Shown piece by piece: positions 32,176 to 45,812 of a stretch of 64,000 nt of DNA. This stretch comes from Hoplostethus atlanticus (lineage: Eukaryota > Chordata > Actinopteri > Trachichthyiformes > Trachichthyidae). The notes beneath the pieces were generated by a model. The model was not told where the DNA came from. It worked only from the letters and a program-made list of their open reading frames with translations, and made no database searches. The stretch spans positions 9,160,501 through 9,224,500 of the forward strand of contig JAXDDX010000003.1 of the NCBI GenBank assembly GCA_034670405.1. Reading direction: 5' to 3'. A program made the translations under genes and the position numbers. Numbering within the stretch: the stretch's first letter is position 1; every line of letters begins with the position of its first letter.

Positions 32176-35100
32176 GGGCTATTTAACAGGATTAGGTTTA
32201 CCCTCTGGTGTAAACCCTGTTCCCTCATGATGTTCCCATATTCCAAGATGATCATTAAACAGATGACCAAAGTTTTGTTGTGGCGACGTTACAACTAAAC
32301 TTCGGTTTTGATCACAACTGGAAAAAGTGAAATTCCAGGATACGTTGCTATGGAGTAACTTGGTAATGTTGTCAGGTGGTAGTCTGCACGTTGTGGCAGC
32401 GTAATATGGGATGGGTTTGTATAATATGGGTTTCTCACACGGTGAGAAATAGCAAGACCAGAAACAGACTGTTAACTTTGAATCTCTGTTCTGCCACTGG
32501 TCCACTCTCCTCTCTGCTGTGCTTTTTCTGATCAGATTGGACACCACCTCAGAGTTAGTCAGGGATCCGGTAACTAACAGGGCTGTGTGGAGTGGACATG
32601 CTGGCGGCTACTTAGAATTACAAAGAGAAGAGTGAAAGGCTGTTTCTTTCTTTGTGGAAGCGGTTTCCTTGGGTTGAAAACGATTAATCACTGATATTGA
32701 TTTCCGAGTAAGGTGAATTGAGCTGTCTCATTTTTAAAGGCATCGACAATTACTGTAAACACACACTTGATGCCAACGCAGGTAGCTGACAACCCCCAAT
32801 CAGGTCTGATTAATGTATTGACGAGACAGAAGAAAGGGGAGACTTGTCAGCCTCTGTTTTCTTTTTGTTCCATGCTACTGCTGGTTACATTTACATATAA
32901 GCTTCTATCAGTTGGATTATGAGGGCTCATCTATGAATATTGATCGGTGTTGGCTATCGGTGTTTTTCCTGCATAGACAAAATGTTGGCTGACCACCAAA
33001 GGCTTTTCCTTCAGCACCAAAGTGGGAAAACAAGGAACTGAAAAACAAACTGGAAAAAAGTATAAAAAGTACAATTCACACGTTAATAATACAACTCAGT
33101 AATTCACTAAAGCCTAGGTCAGACTAGGACTAAGACTTGTTTGCTTGCCGTCCTGTCGGGAGCTGTGCACAAACCATTGTGGGACAAAGATGGGGCATCA
33201 CACAGATGAAGACGAGGGATCACAGACCACCCAATTCTATGATTCAAAAACATTTTCACACTGCCATTTTATGCCATTTTATATGAGATGTGTTCCTCCA
33301 AATAAACTTGTATTGCAACTTATCAAGGGTATAGCAAGTGGAGTTGGGAATCTTACTGATGTAACCTATCTATGTGAAAGGCCATTGTTGTTACATATTT
33401 CATATTCAACATATTTCTCTTCTGGCTCATTCTCTTTTTCTTCCTCCTGGCTGTTGCCAGAATCACTCTCAAGGAAAAAGAAAAAGACATCCCCTCGTTG
33501 GAAAGTGTGCTGTTTGCTGGTATAAAACACCAACTGTTGCCAACTAGATTTAGTGATTTTTCTGACCAGGACTTTATTCCCAAAGGTTACTTGTAAAAAA
33601 TCTTGCTACTTTTTTGGACCACGGGGAAATATGTTGATGTGTTGCGTCCCAAAGTATTTAGCAACAAAGTCAGGGTGTCCGCAGGTCCTGAAAATCTTGT
33701 CTTTTGAATTTGAGTACCTATAGGTATATTCAAGGCCTAAAATGTTTTGTGGTGTGCTGTTTTTCTAAAGAGAAATACCCCTTTTATGGGGTTTTGGGAC
33801 TCAATGGACTGGGGTCAATTCACTTTCAATTCAAAATGTAAACTGAAACTGCAATTCAGACATTAATGATAGAGCTTTCATTCTAAATAGATTGGATGTG
33901 GTTATAAGAATCTCATGGCAAAACATTTCCAGTTGTTGAATTAAGAGGAAAATCCCCTCAATCTAATTGATTGAATGGAAAGTAAATTGGCCGGCAAGCG
34001 CGTACACACACTCTCAAGTTCTGCTAGTCCATAGATCCGTTGTGGTTGAGAAGTGGGTATTTGAGTACTTTGGATGGCTGCTCAGTAAACTGTGATTGAA
34101 CCGTAACATGCAGCTCGGGTAGTCCTTCCTCAGCATGACAGGGCAAATTATAATTGGGGTCCATGTTTTTTAAGCACTTGAATCCGTCTTCTCTACAGTA
34201 CTAATAGGAACCATTTCATTAGCTGTGTGACAGGTAACCTACAACAGTCATTTCTCTCCACTTTGCACTTTTTTTGTCATATAGTAGACCTTGAGAGAAT
34301 AGTGCACAGCATGATGAGGTGATGGAACACTTAACTGCAGTATTAAAGATTACCATCAAATCCTTATCCATAAATAAATAAAAGTCATTAAGCTTGCTGC
34401 TCTTCCATTTCCATTCCACTTTCCTGCACTCTCATGGGTATGGTCATCCAGCCAAGGAACGCTCTCGAGTTAGTTTACTTCTGGTTTTAACAGGAGCAAC
34501 TTTATCAAGAGCATCCAAGCAAATGGAGTTAATATAATCCAGTAATAATCCAATCTTCAGATAGCCTATTGGTGAAAGTGTTTGAAAGTGTTGTGGAGGA
34601 CAGTGATGTGGGTGTGCTTGTGATATGCTTGGGGTGTGTGCTACAGTGGAATATGTGCGTGGGTGTGGTCACGGCCGGTGGAGGGCTGCTGAGCTGGGGG
34701 AGGTGTGTGTTTCCTCTTTTCCCATGATCAACGTTTCCCTTATATGCACAACATTTGGAAGATCCATCTTGATACGTTTCGTTTCTAAAAGTAGGCTATT
34801 ATTCCACATGCACCGATTGTTTCTCTTCTCCTGGAGGCGGGCGTTACTATGCGCGAGACGAGTATTCTATATGTCGTGTCTCAAGGGCCACCGTGACGCG
34901 TGAAAGGTGTCAATCTCAAAGACAGCTTTGATAGATTCCCTCAGAGATATTACATATTCTTTGGATTCCCAGAAGGGATCTACCAGAAACGTCACAAATG
35001 TAAGTTATTTTATCATTGAAAATGTCATTACATTTAAGTAAATTAACACTGTTTGATTATATACAACAGTGTGGTGATGCAAGTTGTGGTGTTGCAAAAT

Positions 35101-35294
35101 GTTTGTGCTTTGCGCGCGTGCTTCACCTCCGCTGCTACAACTCCATCCTAGGGGAAACACTGCATGATTGTTGGCTGGAGGTTTGTTGCAGCTGTTGCGT
35201 TGTTATGAAAGACGTTTTGTTGGAAATGCTAAGGACACAAGCAGTTCCTGGGAGCGGACGAGTCGTAGGGAGTTAGAGCAGGATGTTCTAACTA

Positions 35295-35572
35295 TGATGG
35301 AAAGTACTTATTTTCTGCCAGGTGTCTGTGCACTGTATGATTACTTTGTCTTCATTAAACTGCCTTGAACTGTGAAAGAGATAGTTTTAGTCATGTGGCT
35401 TAGCATGACTCAGCATATTAGAAAAGGTATATAAAGCTTGACTGATGTAACCTGCTCTTGCTCTCTACCCGGATCAACCCTCTTGGTTGCGAAAGGTATT
35501 GTGCCTGCTTGCAAGCATTAAAGGCCTCTGAGACATATATTGTGTTATAGCTTTATTGAGCTGTTCTCACCA
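35295..35572 (+). mobile_element. Probable solo LTR (278 bp)
   Basis: The segment begins TGATGG and ends CACCA (TG...CA). It is flanked by ACTA on both sides (35291-35294 and 35573-35576). Inside are a TATA box (GTATATAAAGC) near 35427 and an ATTAAA signal near 35518 at plausible LTR spacing. No internal retroelement genes adjoin it. A 4-bp duplication is weak evidence alone; the promoter and poly(A) layout adds support. Confidence 0.5.
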
Positions 35573-35619
35573 ACTAGACAAAGTGCAATTGACTTTAAAT
35601 TGCCACGACAAAAGCAGCT

Positions 35620-36380
35620 TCAAATTTTCTAGCAGTGGAGGAGTTAATTATACGGGTCTGAATAGTAGGCATTTGATAGGAGGTCGGTAAGTTTAAGATG
35701 GAATCAGAGAGAATGCATTTGTGATCAGACATTAAATCCTCCAAATAAATAGAGTTGACAGACAGACCCATAGAGAAGACCGGATCAAGGGTATTACCCC
35801 GGTTGTGAGTGGGCCCTGATACAATTCAGAAGCAAGACTATTAGAAGATTTACCTATATGAATATTAAAATCACCAACCATGATCACTGTATCAGGTTTA
35901 AGCACAACAGAAGAGATAAACTCAAAGAACTCCGATAGAAAGCTCCCGTTTGGTCTGGGTGGGCAGTACGCAATAATACAGCAGACAGGACTGGCACATT
36001 CAATCTTGAATAAGAGAACCTCAAAGGTAGAGAAGGTGTCAACAGTAATAGGAATACATTTAAAATGGTTCTTAAAAACAATAATTGGGAGGACACCGCT
36101 CAAGTAGTTGGCTGCTTTCATCAGGCCTGAGCCAAGTTTCTGTTAGAAATAAAAAAATCCAAATTGTTGGTGGTAATAAAATAATTTAGAATAAAAGTCT
36201 TATTAGATGAAGATCTAACATTGTGTAACGCATGTAACTCAACATGCTGCACATCACTGGTGCAAGGTCTTTATAGGGTCTACATTTGCTTATGGTGGGG
36301 ATATTAAAACCACAGGTAGAGGAAGTAAAATTGGGATTCATAAAAGCTTCATATGACCAGCTAAGAATTATTATCCATTT
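35620..36380 (-). mobile_element. LINE fragment with apurinic-type endonuclease
   Basis: The minus-strand frame 35732-36121 has CCIIAYCPPRPNGSFLSEFF and then VIMVGDFNIHIGKSSN, the core of an AP-endonuclease domain of a non-LTR retrotransposon (GDFNIH motif). The rest of the element, including the reverse transcriptase, is missing. Borders are approximate. Confidence 0.8.
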
Positions 36381-37445
36381 CCAAGAAGATTATCTTCTCT
36401 GATGATAAAATCTCAAAATAAAATCTCAAAATACTATTTAAATACTCAAATAAATCAGAGTGGTATTCAGATTATTGCTTTAGATTAATCTACTCAAATG
36501 GCTAGCACTAGATAGCTTGCTACTGCAACATTAGCTAACTAGTATACACTTATAATAATTAATAATTATCGCTAGTTTTGTGAAAGAAATAGAACAAACA
36601 GTTACTTGCAAATAGGTTACTCCCAACAGCATCACGTCCACCATGAATAGACTGGGTGTGCCGCCCAACTTTGTCACACAAAGTCTAAACAAGAGATGGA
36701 CTATGACATCTTTGGCTTTAGCAGCCCTATTACCAAAACATATTTTCCCATCCTATTTTGCCTGCAGGTTTCTGTCTAGCCTACATAAATAAGGCCAAGC
36801 TAACACTGCAACTACACAGTTGACTTGAAATTATGGCCCGTAACAACTAGGGCTGTACCCGACTCAGAATTTTGTCAGTCGAATCGGATTCGGCCGTTCA
36901 ATACGCCGATTCGACTATTCGTTCCTTTTTAAAAAAAAAAAAAAAAAATTTTAAATATAGATATAATAGACTATCTGGCAATGAGAAAATCCATTGGCAT
37001 ACGTTTCAGTGATGATTTCGAGCACATTAACATAGTCAAATGCAACAGAGTCATGGGAACATATTTTTGAGCATTTAAAAATCAATAAAAGACAGCTGCA
37101 TATTATGCAAGATTTGAATGACGGCCTATTTGAATTGCCGACATGTAGGCGTAATGTCGCGCTACCATATGGATTTGTCGGAATAATGAGACAGACAGCA
37201 CACATGTGTTTCTGTTTAAATGCTCTTATAGCCGAATTTTTTTTAAATTTCACTTCAGTTTGAACATGAAAAACAACGTGTAAATGAATAAACAAATGAA
37301 ACCGAAACCGTTTTAAATAAATTCACGGCATTCACGGCACTTTGAAATAATAACTTCTCGTCTTCAGGCTTAGGCTACTGTATTTCTCTTAAAACATCAA
37401 ATAAATAAATCTTAAGTGTGGGAGAGGAAAATTAGTTTGTCCACA

Positions 37446-37907
37446 TTACTTGGAAGAAGTGAACTTCTTGTTAACGATGAAGCCGGCCTTTGAGAATATT
37501 CGCTCCGATGGTGTAGACGTGGAGGGGATGCAAAGTACACGTTTGGCTGCTGTGGACAGCTTTGGATAGCGGTCGTCGTTTCTTCTCCACCAGTTCAGTG
37601 GCCCCGCATCATCTTTTGTTTGATCCTGCAGGTCTTCATTTCGTTCTGAATCAGTGACAGTCCCTCTTCTTCTTGACCAGTCTACATCAGCAGCAGCATG
37701 GCTATCTCCTTCTCCTTGTCATTGTTTTTCTTTTTTGGAGGAGGCTCAGTTTCGGTGCTGCTGTCCTCGCGTTCCATTTGCGCTGGGCCTTGCGCAATGT
37801 TTTGATACAGACTCTCGGCCAGATCTGCCACCGTTTCATATACCAGTGCATGTTTGTCACATGGATTTTTTTTTTTTAAATAGAATATAAAAATATAGAT
37901 TCCCCTT
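37446..37907 (-). pseudogene. hAT transposase C-terminal remnant with hATC dimerisation domain
   Basis: The minus-strand end reads PLNWWRRNDDRYPKLSTAAK, then RVLCIPSTSTPSERIFSKAG and FIVNKK, followed by a stop. LNWW, CIP(S)TS and SERIFS are the signature of the hAT C-terminal dimerisation region. Upstream, LVYETVADLAESLYQNIAQG is in another frame, so at least one frameshift exists. The remnant is cut at 37907 by the LTR insertion, and the catalytic and zinc-finger regions are absent. Confidence 0.88.
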
Positions 37908-38564
37908 TGTGGCAAGGTGCCGGGGTCCTTGACAGACAGAGACATAGGCAGGGGAGAGTTAATGGGCCAGCAGGGCCGTTTTATTCACCAACAAACAATA
38001 AACCCGGCCCCGGTGTTGACGGCAGTTGGTAGCGCCGTCTCCCTCCGCCGACGCACCTCAGTCCTCCCCGGCGGGTCAGCCGCGGAACCCCAAAGCCGGC
38101 CAGCCTGCCAGGCTTGCAGGGGCACCCCGCCCCAACCCCGACTGTCACCAGCTCTTACAGGCGGCTCCCGACTGCACCCCCGGGGACCTCCGTCGGTCGT
38201 CGCCGCGGAGGGAGACGCCGCTCTCCCACTCCGTCCCGCAGCTCGCGCCCTCGCCTCCGTCCCGGCACTCCAGCCGCGGACCCCGCTCAGACGCGGCTGC
38301 TGCTGGCTCGCTCTCCGCTCCTCCGGTCTGCCGGCCCTCGATCCTCCCGATCATCGCCGCCGGCTCCCGCATCCACGCCGCCAGCCTCTCACACTGGCGC
38401 GTCCCTCTCACACTCACATTCACACACACGTTAAAAAGGCCCCAGCTGCAATCAGTCCCAACTGGCTGCAGCTGGAACCGGATCCAGGAAAGAAGCAGTC
38501 CACTAACTCACCTCTCTCCTGGATCCAATTAAGCCTCCCCCCACTCTCCCTCCAGTCCGCCACA
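37908..38564 (-). mobile_element. Solo LTR nested in the hAT element (657 bp)
   Basis: It starts TGTGGC and ends GCCACA, a perfect short inverted repeat, and is flanked by CCCTT on both sides (37903-37907, 38565-38569), a 5-bp target duplication. On the minus strand a TTTTTAA motif lies in the first third and GTGAATAAAACGG (poly(A) signal) near the end, giving U3-R-U5 polarity. It is strikingly GC- and CpG-rich compared with surrounding DNA. The long plus-strand ORFs here (up to 223 codons) are artefacts of that composition. No internal retroelement genes remain. Confidence 0.88.
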
Positions 38565-39779
38565 CCCTTATTTATAATTCCTCATTGAAATGTTATCCCC
38601 GTGGATTTTTGCAAGCTTCTATCTGTTTTATCCTGTTATTTTAATGCACACTGACAAAACTGACAAAGACTGACAAAAAAAACAAAAAACGACTGCTCGA
38701 CTTGAAGAATCTCAGTCGACTGACGGGTCTCCGACAGATGATTCGACTCGTCGACTTTCAGGGGGCAGCCCTAGTAACAACCAAGGTTTTACTGCTTGTG
38801 TGCAGTGAAAGAGAAGAGAAATCATACCTGTCAGCATGGCAAGAACAAACAAAGTATCTTTGTCAGTAAAGGACTGCACTATATCAAAGACAAGCTGCTG
38901 AGAAATCTGAAGCTACATAAGGTGTCAGTGGCAAAATGTGGCAATCAAAGAAAATACATGCCTTAAAGAAAAAATAATTAAGAGTGGAAATTAGGGTTGT
39001 CCTTTATTAAAAAAAACATAACGGCTCAACCAACAGTCATAGGACTTTATCAAACAATTGAATGTCCATTTCCAGAGTACTGAAATACATTGTTGCAGTT
39101 GGCAATCAATTTGTGATAATCGTGCAGCCCTACTGTCAGATGTGAAGCTAGCTAGACACTAACAAGTTAGAACTAGAAAGAAGGCAAAAGCTTGCTAGGT
39201 TTCTATCTTTCTTGCCTTATTGTGGTTGCACAATGCATTGTGGTAGGGCCATTAATCAAAATGGCTGGGTTCTATGTGGTTCCACCCATTCACTCGGTCA
39301 CAGCAGCTACACTACTCTACGCACTCAGATTTGTAATGATTTTTTCATCAGCTAACAACTTTTGAATCATCCTTGAAGTAGGACACTAGGACTGTTGACT
39401 TCAAATCAGGCGCTGTGTATGAGCTTCGTATATGGGCACATAGCTCATCTCATTGTGTGGAGGAGCTAGCAAGGCTTATGGGTATTGTAGTACTTTTCAT
39501 GGAAATACCAGTACCTGAAGATGAAACAGCTCACTTTTCAATACAGAGGTTGAAACATTCAATCAATGGCAACTCATTATGTGTGAGCTCTCAATAATGT
39601 CATCAAATCTCACCAGAAGCTAGGAAACGAGATTGTCAAAATTGTCAGTATATCAGCAAATTAGAACTTCCTCACAACATTGCTTTTCATCTGTTAAACC
39701 CAACAATGCAAAACCATTCTAATATCCTCCAAGCAAGCTGACAAGAGAATGATGAGGGTCCCAAGGGAATTCCAAGACA

Positions 39780-39828
39780 AGCTCTCTCGCTCTCTCGCTC
39801 TCTCTCTCGCTCTCTCTCTCTCTCTCAC
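39780..39828 (+). repeat. (CT)n/(CTCG) simple repeat
   Basis: A run of CTCTCTCG and CT units on the plus strand. Confidence 0.9.
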
Positions 39829-40231
39829 TACATGTTTTCCCATTTCTGTAGAATGTATAGGACATACAAAACCAGAACAACATACCTGCCCAGTCTGGGA
39901 TTTTTCCAACAGTTAAATTATTCTCAAGCCCAAACACTAATTGGTTCTCTCAGATCGGAAACAGAGCCATGGCTCCTCTTCATAGATGGTTATGAACAAG
40001 GCATAGTAATTGCTCTCCAACCAGCAGCTCACTTCTCATAAATTAAAGAACTGGCTAACAAGGAGCCTGGAGTCCGGTTATAGGCAGAGATACTTTCAAG
40101 GCAGAGGTTGACCAGATGAAGAGAAGCAATTGCCTGGCTTAGGAATTAAATCTTAATGGGGATCCTTTATGGCCATTTCCATTTAAAAAACCAAGTCGGC
40201 TGAGTCTTGGAGAGCATGGGGCTCTCTAAGG

Positions 40232-40356
40232 CTACGTCAAACACTAAGCCGTTTCAATTTGAAAGCGTAAATTTATCTCCCGTCCACATTACACCGGCGT
40301 TGTCGAAATTTTATTCCGTTTTCAAATTGAAACGGCTTAGTGTGGACGTGGACTAA
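40232..40356. repeat. Small fold-back element
   Basis: CTACGTCAAACACTAAGCCG TTTCAATTTGAAA and its mirror TTTCAAATTGAAACGGCTTA GTGTGGACGTGG bound about 50 bp of loop. It resembles the ends of a non-autonomous DNA transposon. No target duplication was established. Confidence 0.65.
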
Positions 40357-41374
40357 ATCAAAAGAAAAGTTAACAGGAGAGTGTGCATTGATGAAGGGGG
40401 GAGAGTTTATTTAGTAGAGTGTCACCCATACCATTTTAAGAGTTACATAGTTTTACTGCCATAAGTTTTACCTTGATTAAATAGTCTAGGTTTTTCTTCA
40501 GAATGAAAACTGCACTCTTGCCTGTGACCACTGGCAATGCAGGATATTGCAAATGCTGCATCTGCTGTCTCCAGAAAAGAGGTTTAACATGTCATGCTTC
40601 TGGGAGGCCAACCTAAAAAGATGGGTCATATAACTCCATTGTGTTCATTCCAAAGTCTCAAGCACAAGGAACACCATACTTTCAAATTTCAAACTTGCAA
40701 GCACTGCTCTTTGCCATGTGCCTGTAGATACCACATGGGATACCTTTAACTGTACAATTGTTATGTACTAAATAGGGAACACACATTGAAAAGAAGGAGA
40801 GAAAGCCTTGAGAGCATCAGAAGGTGCTGTGTACCTACTTTGTAAATTGGCAAACCCAACCTTGCTAAACACAACATGTTTGCTAAACAACATGTCCAAA
40901 CCTGTGGTATGCTTCTTGGTAATGCGGTAATGCAATAGTTGTTATAGCCCTCAATACTAGACTGTTTAAGAGACTTACTGAGAAATAAACAATTCAAGTA
41001 GACAGAGTGACCTAGTTCTGGAGAAACGTGCAATCCTCCCCGCAGTAAAACTTGACATTCCATGTTGAAATGCCTCTTCCGGCTAGGGCTGTTTTTCTAA
41101 AAACTTGAGTCATTTTGTACAAAAATGTAGCTTGAATGAAAATTTAAAATAAATAAATGTATAAATAATTAAAAGGCACTCAGAGAGTGCAAGCCAATGC
41201 TGAACAACTTTCTACACCCAAAGACGTCATTCCTATCATTTAAATTAAGCTGAATTGTTAATCTTGACACCGCAAATATAACTAGGATTTAATATACTTA
41301 AGATTTGGAATCAAGTCTCTTTCTCTGCTGGTTTCATAGTTACAGCTAAAAAACAATAATCGTCTAATGGCAGA

Positions 41375-41535
41375 AATCCCAGATCCAGATCGCCACCAAA
41401 ATCCAATCAATTTGTCCTTGGCCCGAGGCCTATCTATCCACCATATCTCAAAACCATTCATAAACTTTTGAGATATCCTGCTGACAGACAGACAAAAAAA
41501 TGAACAGGCGAAAACAACCTCCTTGGCGTAGGTAT
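41375..41535 (-). repeat. Interspersed repeat family A, copy 2
   Basis: On the minus strand it reads TACGCCAAGGAGGTTG, GTCTGTCTGTCAGCAGGATA, GGCCTCGGGCCAAGG and GATCTGGATCTGGGATTTC. This is the same order as the copies at 6376-6560 and 57083-57245 and is the best preserved of the three. Confidence 0.65.
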
Positions 41536-42377
41536 GAAACAGGTGATCATGTAAATGCTTCTTGCAAGAGTTTCAGTGACAGGGAAACAGGAACAAGCAA
41601 ATGGAATCTGTCAGGTGATTCAAAGTCATTGCAAACATAGAAAAAACACAGACAGCCCTACCTCTGACTAATCTTAGATTCCATTTGACATCAAATAAAT
41701 TTCATTGCAAAGACTAGAGAATTAGAAATTAGAAATAGAAACACAGTTAGAAAGCAATAAAGAGAGAAACCGAGACAGAGAATCTTTGAGACTTATCCAA
41801 TTAGCATTATTATGGATGGAACTGAGATCTTTTGCCAACAAATGGATGAATAATTTCCGTCTGTCCCAAAATCTGAGCAGCACATTAAGTCTTAATTACA
41901 ATCACACCATGTTTGTAGACTGAAAATACTCTAAATACTTAGATTAACAGAAGCTGGTGGCTTGTGAATTTCATAGACTGTGATTCTAGTTACTTGGTAT
42001 GTCTCATATGTACAGCGCAAAGAAAGCAGTATCAATAACTCTACAGTAGCTGTTGGTGGTGTATTCTTCTGTAAAGTGCAAGGCAAATCCAAATGAAACA
42101 GTCAGTCACAGCACATTCACGGCACCATGTGGTAAAATATTATTTTATATTATTATTAGCAGGCTATGTTACAGAGCTGGTTACAGATTTCTATGCTGTT
42201 TCTTAACACAGGTCACAGCATGATGCAGCAAAATGCAAAATACTGTGTGCCATTTATTTGACTGTAGCTGCAGGTCGCATGAATGACTTCACACACTCTA
42301 ATTTATACTGTATTTTCTTTTTCTTCAGGGTTTCTACTTAAGGGGCATTGATGGCAGTATTTGAATGTGTGTGAAGT

Positions 42378-42410
42378 GTGTGTGTGTGTGTGTGTGTGTC
42401 TGTCTGTGTA
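42378..42410 (+). repeat. (TG)n microsatellite
   Basis: A TG run followed by TCTG units. Confidence 0.9.
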
Positions 42411-45400
42411 GAGATGGTGATGGAGGAGGGGAATTTCATGAATGAAGATTCAGTACATTTATGTCCTTGGGCCACAGTTGCAGGTGGAGTTCCTTAAATG
42501 ACTTAACCTTAAATAACTGTAGCTTAGCCCCAGTGTTCCCCAGATTAGGTTATACCTCCATTTAACAGTCACAGGTCATATGGTTATGAACCTGTTGGTC
42601 GGACTATTTCTAATCTTCTGAATACAATAACAGACATAACATAACATAAAAAGGTATGGCTAGCTAACAGTGGATGCCAGTGACTCACCCACTCAAACCC
42701 ACTTAATGGGGTTTGTCCAAACCCACCCAGCTCATTATCACACAGCCAAATAATGAAATAAAGCTAAACATAGCTGTCACAGGGGCGAGCTTGCTAGTCT
42801 GATTCGAAAATTGCTTTTAAAACATTTTATTGAAGTTACAATGTTTTGGTCATAAGACCAATAAGTGTCCCTTTCTAGTGATTCTATTTTTCACCATCTT
42901 GTCTCAAGTTTTGTTGGCTCCTTCATTTTAACAGTGTCAAACAATTTTGTAGCGGACAAAGGGACCCAGTTTCGGTGTTACAAAAACCCACTGATACATT
43001 TGAATTAAAAATAAACACTAGCAAAAAAAATTACTACCCAGCATTCAGTCCATTTTCTTAAGAGCACATGTTCAAATACAGCACTGAGATCCCTATCTTA
43101 AACCAACATTGGCCACCAAACTGGATGCATCTAGGACCTCAGTTTTAAGGAACAAATCAGCATTTGCTTGCTGCTCATGCCTCTCAACCACAGTTATACT
43201 CACTGCTACCAGTTGCTATGGAAACGTGTTTCCCAGCTCCTCTCTTTGTATTTTGACATCACTGCTCTCTCTCTCTATCTCTCTCCCTCGTACTGCAGTC
43301 TGATTGGACAAAACAGTACAGCCTCCAAGGAGTGGATTAATATTAAGAGGGTGTCAATACAGAACACACAACTTCATGCGATCATCATGATCACAATCAA
43401 TGGATGGGACCATGGGTTTCATGGTCCCACGTCTGCACCAGTAGACCACATGGCTACATAGAGCTATGAATGCAACCCTGTGTACAATATTGCATAATGA
43501 AATCATATATACATCACATGGTGTTTAGAGAGCAAAATGTAACAACTCATTTGAGGCTCAACTGGTGCTTTCCATACTGTAGCCCCAAGCTAAAGCATCA
43601 ATATCTGCCAGTTTCAAACACCCAGGGCATTTATTTTGTGCATTACGTTTTAACATAACAGATGGCAAGAAGCTTACAGTGAATCTCTGAGCTTCAGTTT
43701 TAAATAAACCGTTATATGTTAAACCCAAAAGGATCCACCCAGTCTCCACCATATAAAGATATCATGTCTGGTTCTTAATCATTTCTTATTCAAGGCTTTC
43801 AATCCTAAGTACCCTGATAAAACCTAAAGTTAAAGCCAAAATATTTTTTCCACAGTATCTACAACACCCTAATGCTCTAATCGTGATTTAATGAAATTGT
43901 GAAAGTAAATTAGCGCAGAGTGCTAGAATTTATCATTTATCAGTTATTATTTTGTGACTGTTGTATTGATACCATGCTGTCCCCTGTGACAGACATGTGT
44001 GCTGTGAACATGTTCCTAAGTTTAGCATAACCAGCTAGTCGGGCCTTTTAAGGAAGTCAGAAATGTGATCTTGACTAGTCCACTCGTGCATGAAAATTGT
44101 CCATAGGATGAACCATATGGTCTTAGCATGGAGAACCAATCATGCGAGACTTCTCTCTTTTCAAAGAAACTATAAAGATTGTAGTGAGCTGACTTTCAGA
44201 GAGAGAGGGCATAGAGAGATTTTGACTTTCTGTGGGACCTGTAGCAACGGTCTTTCTCTCTCCAATATATCTGTATACAATATATTTTTATACTTCAACC
44301 TGTCAATGTTTTATGTGTTATTTCAAAGCTTTCTGAGTGCTTATAGGCAAATTTCCACGACAAAATCCTTAAAAGATTATATCTACACATGAAAATATTC
44401 CAATACAGTATGTCTTTTTTCCAAATACAGTCAGCTGATGATTTGTTTTGTGGAAGCAAAACGTTGCATGTAAGTGAACGAGGGCGTAAAATATCATTTG
44501 AAACTCTGACATAACGGGCATATTTGTGGGTTATGTAACAGGGTAGCGCACATTAGAATAAAAAAAAGGCCAAAGCAGCATGAACTGAGTGGCCAGAGTG
44601 AGGATGATTCAGACTCTTATCTGTTGAAGAATCAGTGTTTGAAGCGCGGTTTAGGCTGGTTGCTATATTGCAGTATCCTTTATTGTCATATGCCATAAGA
44701 CTTTTATGCAATGTAGTTTTCATTCTTTCTTTGGCATATCCTATCCTTATAATCACAAGTATTTTAAAAAGGTATTTCAAAATAAAAGTATTTTCATTTT
44801 TTTTCAATGGTGGAGATCTTGCCTCAATAGAATTCTTCACATGCTGGGCATATGTGCCATACCATAATGAATGAATAACATCACAACCCTAGCTGAGCGC
44901 AAATAAACTGAAGTCTCTATTTGCCTAGGTGATCTTTCCTCTGACTCGATGAGCAGTGGTGCACTCCACTCCAGTAGCAAACAGAATTCGCCCTCATTCA
45001 GGCAATTTAGTGTGAGTGCCCCTCAGCATCTGCCTCAGCTGTGCACCACACAACAAAAGCCCAGGGAGGCGGAGAGCTGAGCGTCTGTGGCCCATCATGC
45101 CATGCTGCGCACTCTTGTAATGAGTCAGTATTTAGGAGGCTGAATACAAGGCCAGAGGAAAATGCAGATATTGTGCTGGCAGGGGCACTTAGAAAATAGG
45201 GGAGAGAAAGCTCCTGAAAAAAACCCACAGGAAATAGATTCATTAAGGCTTATTAACTAAATGAGTCTATTCTCGAAACAAACCAAAGCTACCATAATCT
45301 TCCAGGATAAACATGTTTTGCCAGGTATGAGAAATAGATTGTGGGTGCTCTAAAATAATATTAATTAAGCAAAAATCCCACTTTGATTTTCATCCTACAG

Positions 45401-45779
45401 CAGTACAACCTGGGCATTTAGTGAAAGGTGGAGTCTGTCATTCTGTCTAAAAGAGACATGCATAACCAGTGAAATGGAAGGATTGCATTCTACGGTTTGA
45501 GCAAGGGTGCATTTAAAAGTTAAAATATTTGGTAAGCACAATGAATCACCACAGCTTGCAGCAAAAAAAACGCACTCATTCTTCCAGATTAATCACTACG
45601 GTTGCTCTCCAGTGGCTTCCCTGCTAGTGCAAGTCACGACACACTCCCAAGACAAAACAAAGCCCACATAGAACCTGCCCTTTCTACCAGTGAGACAGCC
45701 ATTAAGGTTTTGCAGAATACAAACACTTAGGATGTGCAAAATGAGCAGACTTCCATGCACTGATAATTATTGTACCAAC

Positions 45780-45780
45780 T

Positions 45781-45806
<26 letters not shown>
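45780..45806 (+). repeat. (GA)n microsatellite
   Basis: About 12 GA units, followed by further GA-rich sequence to about 45845. Confidence 0.9.

Positions 45807-45812
<6 letters not shown>

Larger units (their letters stand above)
36848..38773 (-). mobile_element. hAT transposon copy with 8-bp target duplication
   Basis: The ends TAGGGCTGTACCCGACT and, inverted, TAGGGCTGCCCCCTGAA are flanked by identical 8-bp GTAACAAC at 36840-36847 and 38774-38781. The element is 1,926 bp including a later 657-bp solo LTR. It contains the C-terminal part of a hAT transposase on the minus strand and has lost most of the 5' coding region. Confidence 0.92.

Noticed and set aside
37917-38588. Long overlapping plus-strand ORFs (up to 223 codons) in GC-rich DNA
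   Set aside because: They lie inside a solo LTR with clear ends and target duplications. High GC removes stop codons, and the frames are proline/arginine/serine-rich with no domain.
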